From NCBI GenBank assembly GCA_020024475.1, contig JAHHTS010000106.1:1-7227 (forward strand): DNA of 7,227 nucleotides. The letters are read 5' to 3'. Below, one piece after another: positions 6,270 through 7,227 of this stretch. The position numbers and the translations under genes are program-made. Below the pieces are notes generated by a model. That model worked only from the letters and a program-made list of their open reading frames with translations. It was not told the origin of the DNA and did no database searches. Position 1 is the stretch's first letter, and each line of letters starts with the position of its first letter. Origin of the DNA: Oscillospiraceae bacterium (GTDB taxonomy: Bacteria; Bacillota; Clostridia; Oscillospirales; Ruminococcaceae).

Positions 6270-6392
6270 TTATCGTTTCAGCGGGATACCAGCATCATCG
6301 TATCCCCGATGGTCTATCAGATGTTCGTCGGAAAATGTCTCCAAAATAGAATGCCTCAATGCCCGAAGTATGGACACACGACAATCTCTCAA
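6270..6392 (-). CDS. Possible very small protein just before a terminator
   Basis: On the minus strand a frame ends at TAA 6270-6272, four bases before the hairpin terminator, with the protein-like tail FSDEHLIDHRGYDDAGIPLKR. The only plausible start in frame is TTG at 6392 (about 40 residues), because TAA lies ten bases upstream. A second minus-strand frame over the same DNA, ATG 6450 to TGA 6295, gives 51 residues beginning MLQRRMNNWN. One of these may be real, or a one-base shift may have broken a single gene. I recognise neither. The support is mainly the neighbouring terminator and composition. Confidence 0.3.
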   Translation of the reverse strand: MRDCRVSILRALRHSILETFSDEHLIDHRGYDDAGIPLKR

Positions 6393-6450
6393 GGCATTTT
6401 ATGCCTCGATCTGATACGGTGTTCCAATTATTCATTCTTCTTTGCAGCAT

Positions 6451-7227
6451 TGTAAACTTTATATTTTATGTTTTATTCAATTGACGGCGCAAAATTACGG
6501 ATTTTCTTGAGGACCAGCAAATTTCTTTAGAGAAGAGCCGATATGAAGCAAAATGTGTGATCCATAATGCAAAAGTGCAAACGTATATTTTGTTTTCGTT
6601 ACCCTTTTACTGGGAAAGTTCAAAGTATCGCCCCTGAGTGCTAACTTCGGTGATGGTTTAGAGCTTTACATTTTTTCAAGCGAATAATACCTGTTATCTC
6701 ACACTTTTTCCAACGAATCAAACTTCCTTTATACACTTTTCCATGAAATTAATAACGCCAGTAAAAGATGATTGAGGAAATTCGGTCGAGTATGGTGTTC
6801 TTCTGATTGGTACGACACGATGAATTATAAGTTACAGCAACTTTACTCCATCTCCGTATCACATATTACGTTCATTAAAGTAAAGTTGAAAATAAGGGAA
6901 GAAATGAGATGGCTGCGCCATTTTTCTTTGAGTTGCAAAAAATATGAGCAATGCAAATGGGGATACAGTCCTAGTAAAACAAGTTCAGTTAAAAGTTCTA
7001 TATACCATATGGAGTCTCAAACCATCTGTAAAATAGCGTCAATTATGCATCCTTTTTAATAAATTACTCAACATCCATTATCTTATGTATAGGGAAGATT
7101 TGTGCTATTTTTATCTTTCCCCTTTGTTTGGAGATATAATGTAAAAAATATTATATATTTAATTTTTATAGTAAACAAGTAAATTTTGAACTCTTTTGTT
7201 CTTAAATTGTAAATCACATATAATCGT
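6451..7227. other. AT-rich non-coding stretch at the right end
   Basis: No convincing gene is seen on either strand. The longest frames are short, TTG-initiated or low in protein-like composition. It holds three degenerate direct repeats (listed separately) and tandem TGCAAAAG/TGCAAACG at 6568-6583. There is a 9-bp inverted repeat CAACTTTAC (6838-6846) / GTAAAGTTG (6880-6888), a short hairpin ATGGC-TGC-GCCAT (6909-6921) followed by TTTTC, and an imperfect GGGAAGAT / ATCTTTCCC pairing at 7092-7120. The last 90 bases are extremely AT-rich, as expected before a promoter of a gene outside the window. Confidence 0.5.
6668..6750. repeat. Three degenerate direct repeats with a period of about 33 bases
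   Basis: ACATTTTTTCAAGCGAAT (6668-6685) and ACACTTTTTCCAACGAAT (6701-6718) agree at 15 of 18 positions. A third, shorter copy, ACACTTTTCCATGAAAT (6733-6749), aligns with one gap. Starts are 33 and 32 bases apart, about three helical turns, so they could be same-face protein binding sites. The copies are T-rich, which raises the chance of coincidence. This is not a CRISPR array: copies are too short, degenerate and few. Confidence 0.35.

Noticed and set aside
6668..6750. CRISPR array
   Set aside because: There are only three short, imperfect copies with spacers of about 15 bases and no cas gene nearby.
6838..6888. 9-bp inverted repeat as an insertion-sequence end
   Set aside because: No transposase or target duplication is visible, and the arms are only 33 bases apart.
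6772..7059. 95-codon plus-strand frame in the right-hand AT-rich stretch
   Set aside because: It begins at TTG without a ribosome site, has Ser/Lys/Ile-rich composition without motifs, and crosses a hairpin with a T-run. It is more likely chance.

Overview
The window looks like a chromosomal island from a Bacteroidales genome (Bacteroides, Phocaeicola or Parabacteroides type). The evidence is start regions with almost no Shine-Dalgarno sequence, AT-rich leaders with candidate TTG / TAnnTTTG promoters, and a multi-HTH 'excisionase-like' protein of a kind common in Bacteroidales integrative elements. The left edge holds the last codons of mnmE (tRNA-modifying GTPase), ending in the family's C-terminal FCIGK. 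The 3' end of mnmE/trmE/thdF is a known target of tyrosine recombinases (Salmonella SGI1 uses it), so the window probably begins at one end of an integrated or decayed element.

Region by region. 1-59: mnmE 3' end. 60-329: perfect-stem terminator, then a promoter-like stretch with two 10-base repeats. 330-1208 (+): zinc-finger plus four-HTH DNA-binding protein. 1209-1591: no intact gene, but a decayed ORF with one internal stop. 1592-3711 (-): an AT-rich two-gene cassette, transcribed right to left. It has a phospholipase D-type nuclease with a C-terminal McrB-neighbourhood-like module, then a HEPN protein whose LprI-like (DUF1311) C-terminal half lies in another frame because of an apparent one-base loss. 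3712-4039: candidate promoter of the cassette and a strong terminator. 4040-6131 (-): a more GC-rich tight operon with a calcineurin-like metallophosphoesterase, an internally deleted second metallophosphoesterase, and a conserved-looking protein of unknown function. 6226-6266: another strong terminator, with a possible very small gene upstream. 6451-7227: AT-rich sequence with no convincing gene, but three regularly spaced degenerate repeats.

The most interesting unit is the PLD nuclease + HEPN/LprI pair. It combines a predicted nuclease bearing a restriction-type accessory module with a predicted HEPN RNase, next to mobile-element remains and of foreign base composition. A defence (abortive-infection or restriction-like) role is an inference from domain content and context, not something the sequence proves. 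The reading-frame break may mean that this copy is decaying or that the sequence has a homopolymer error.
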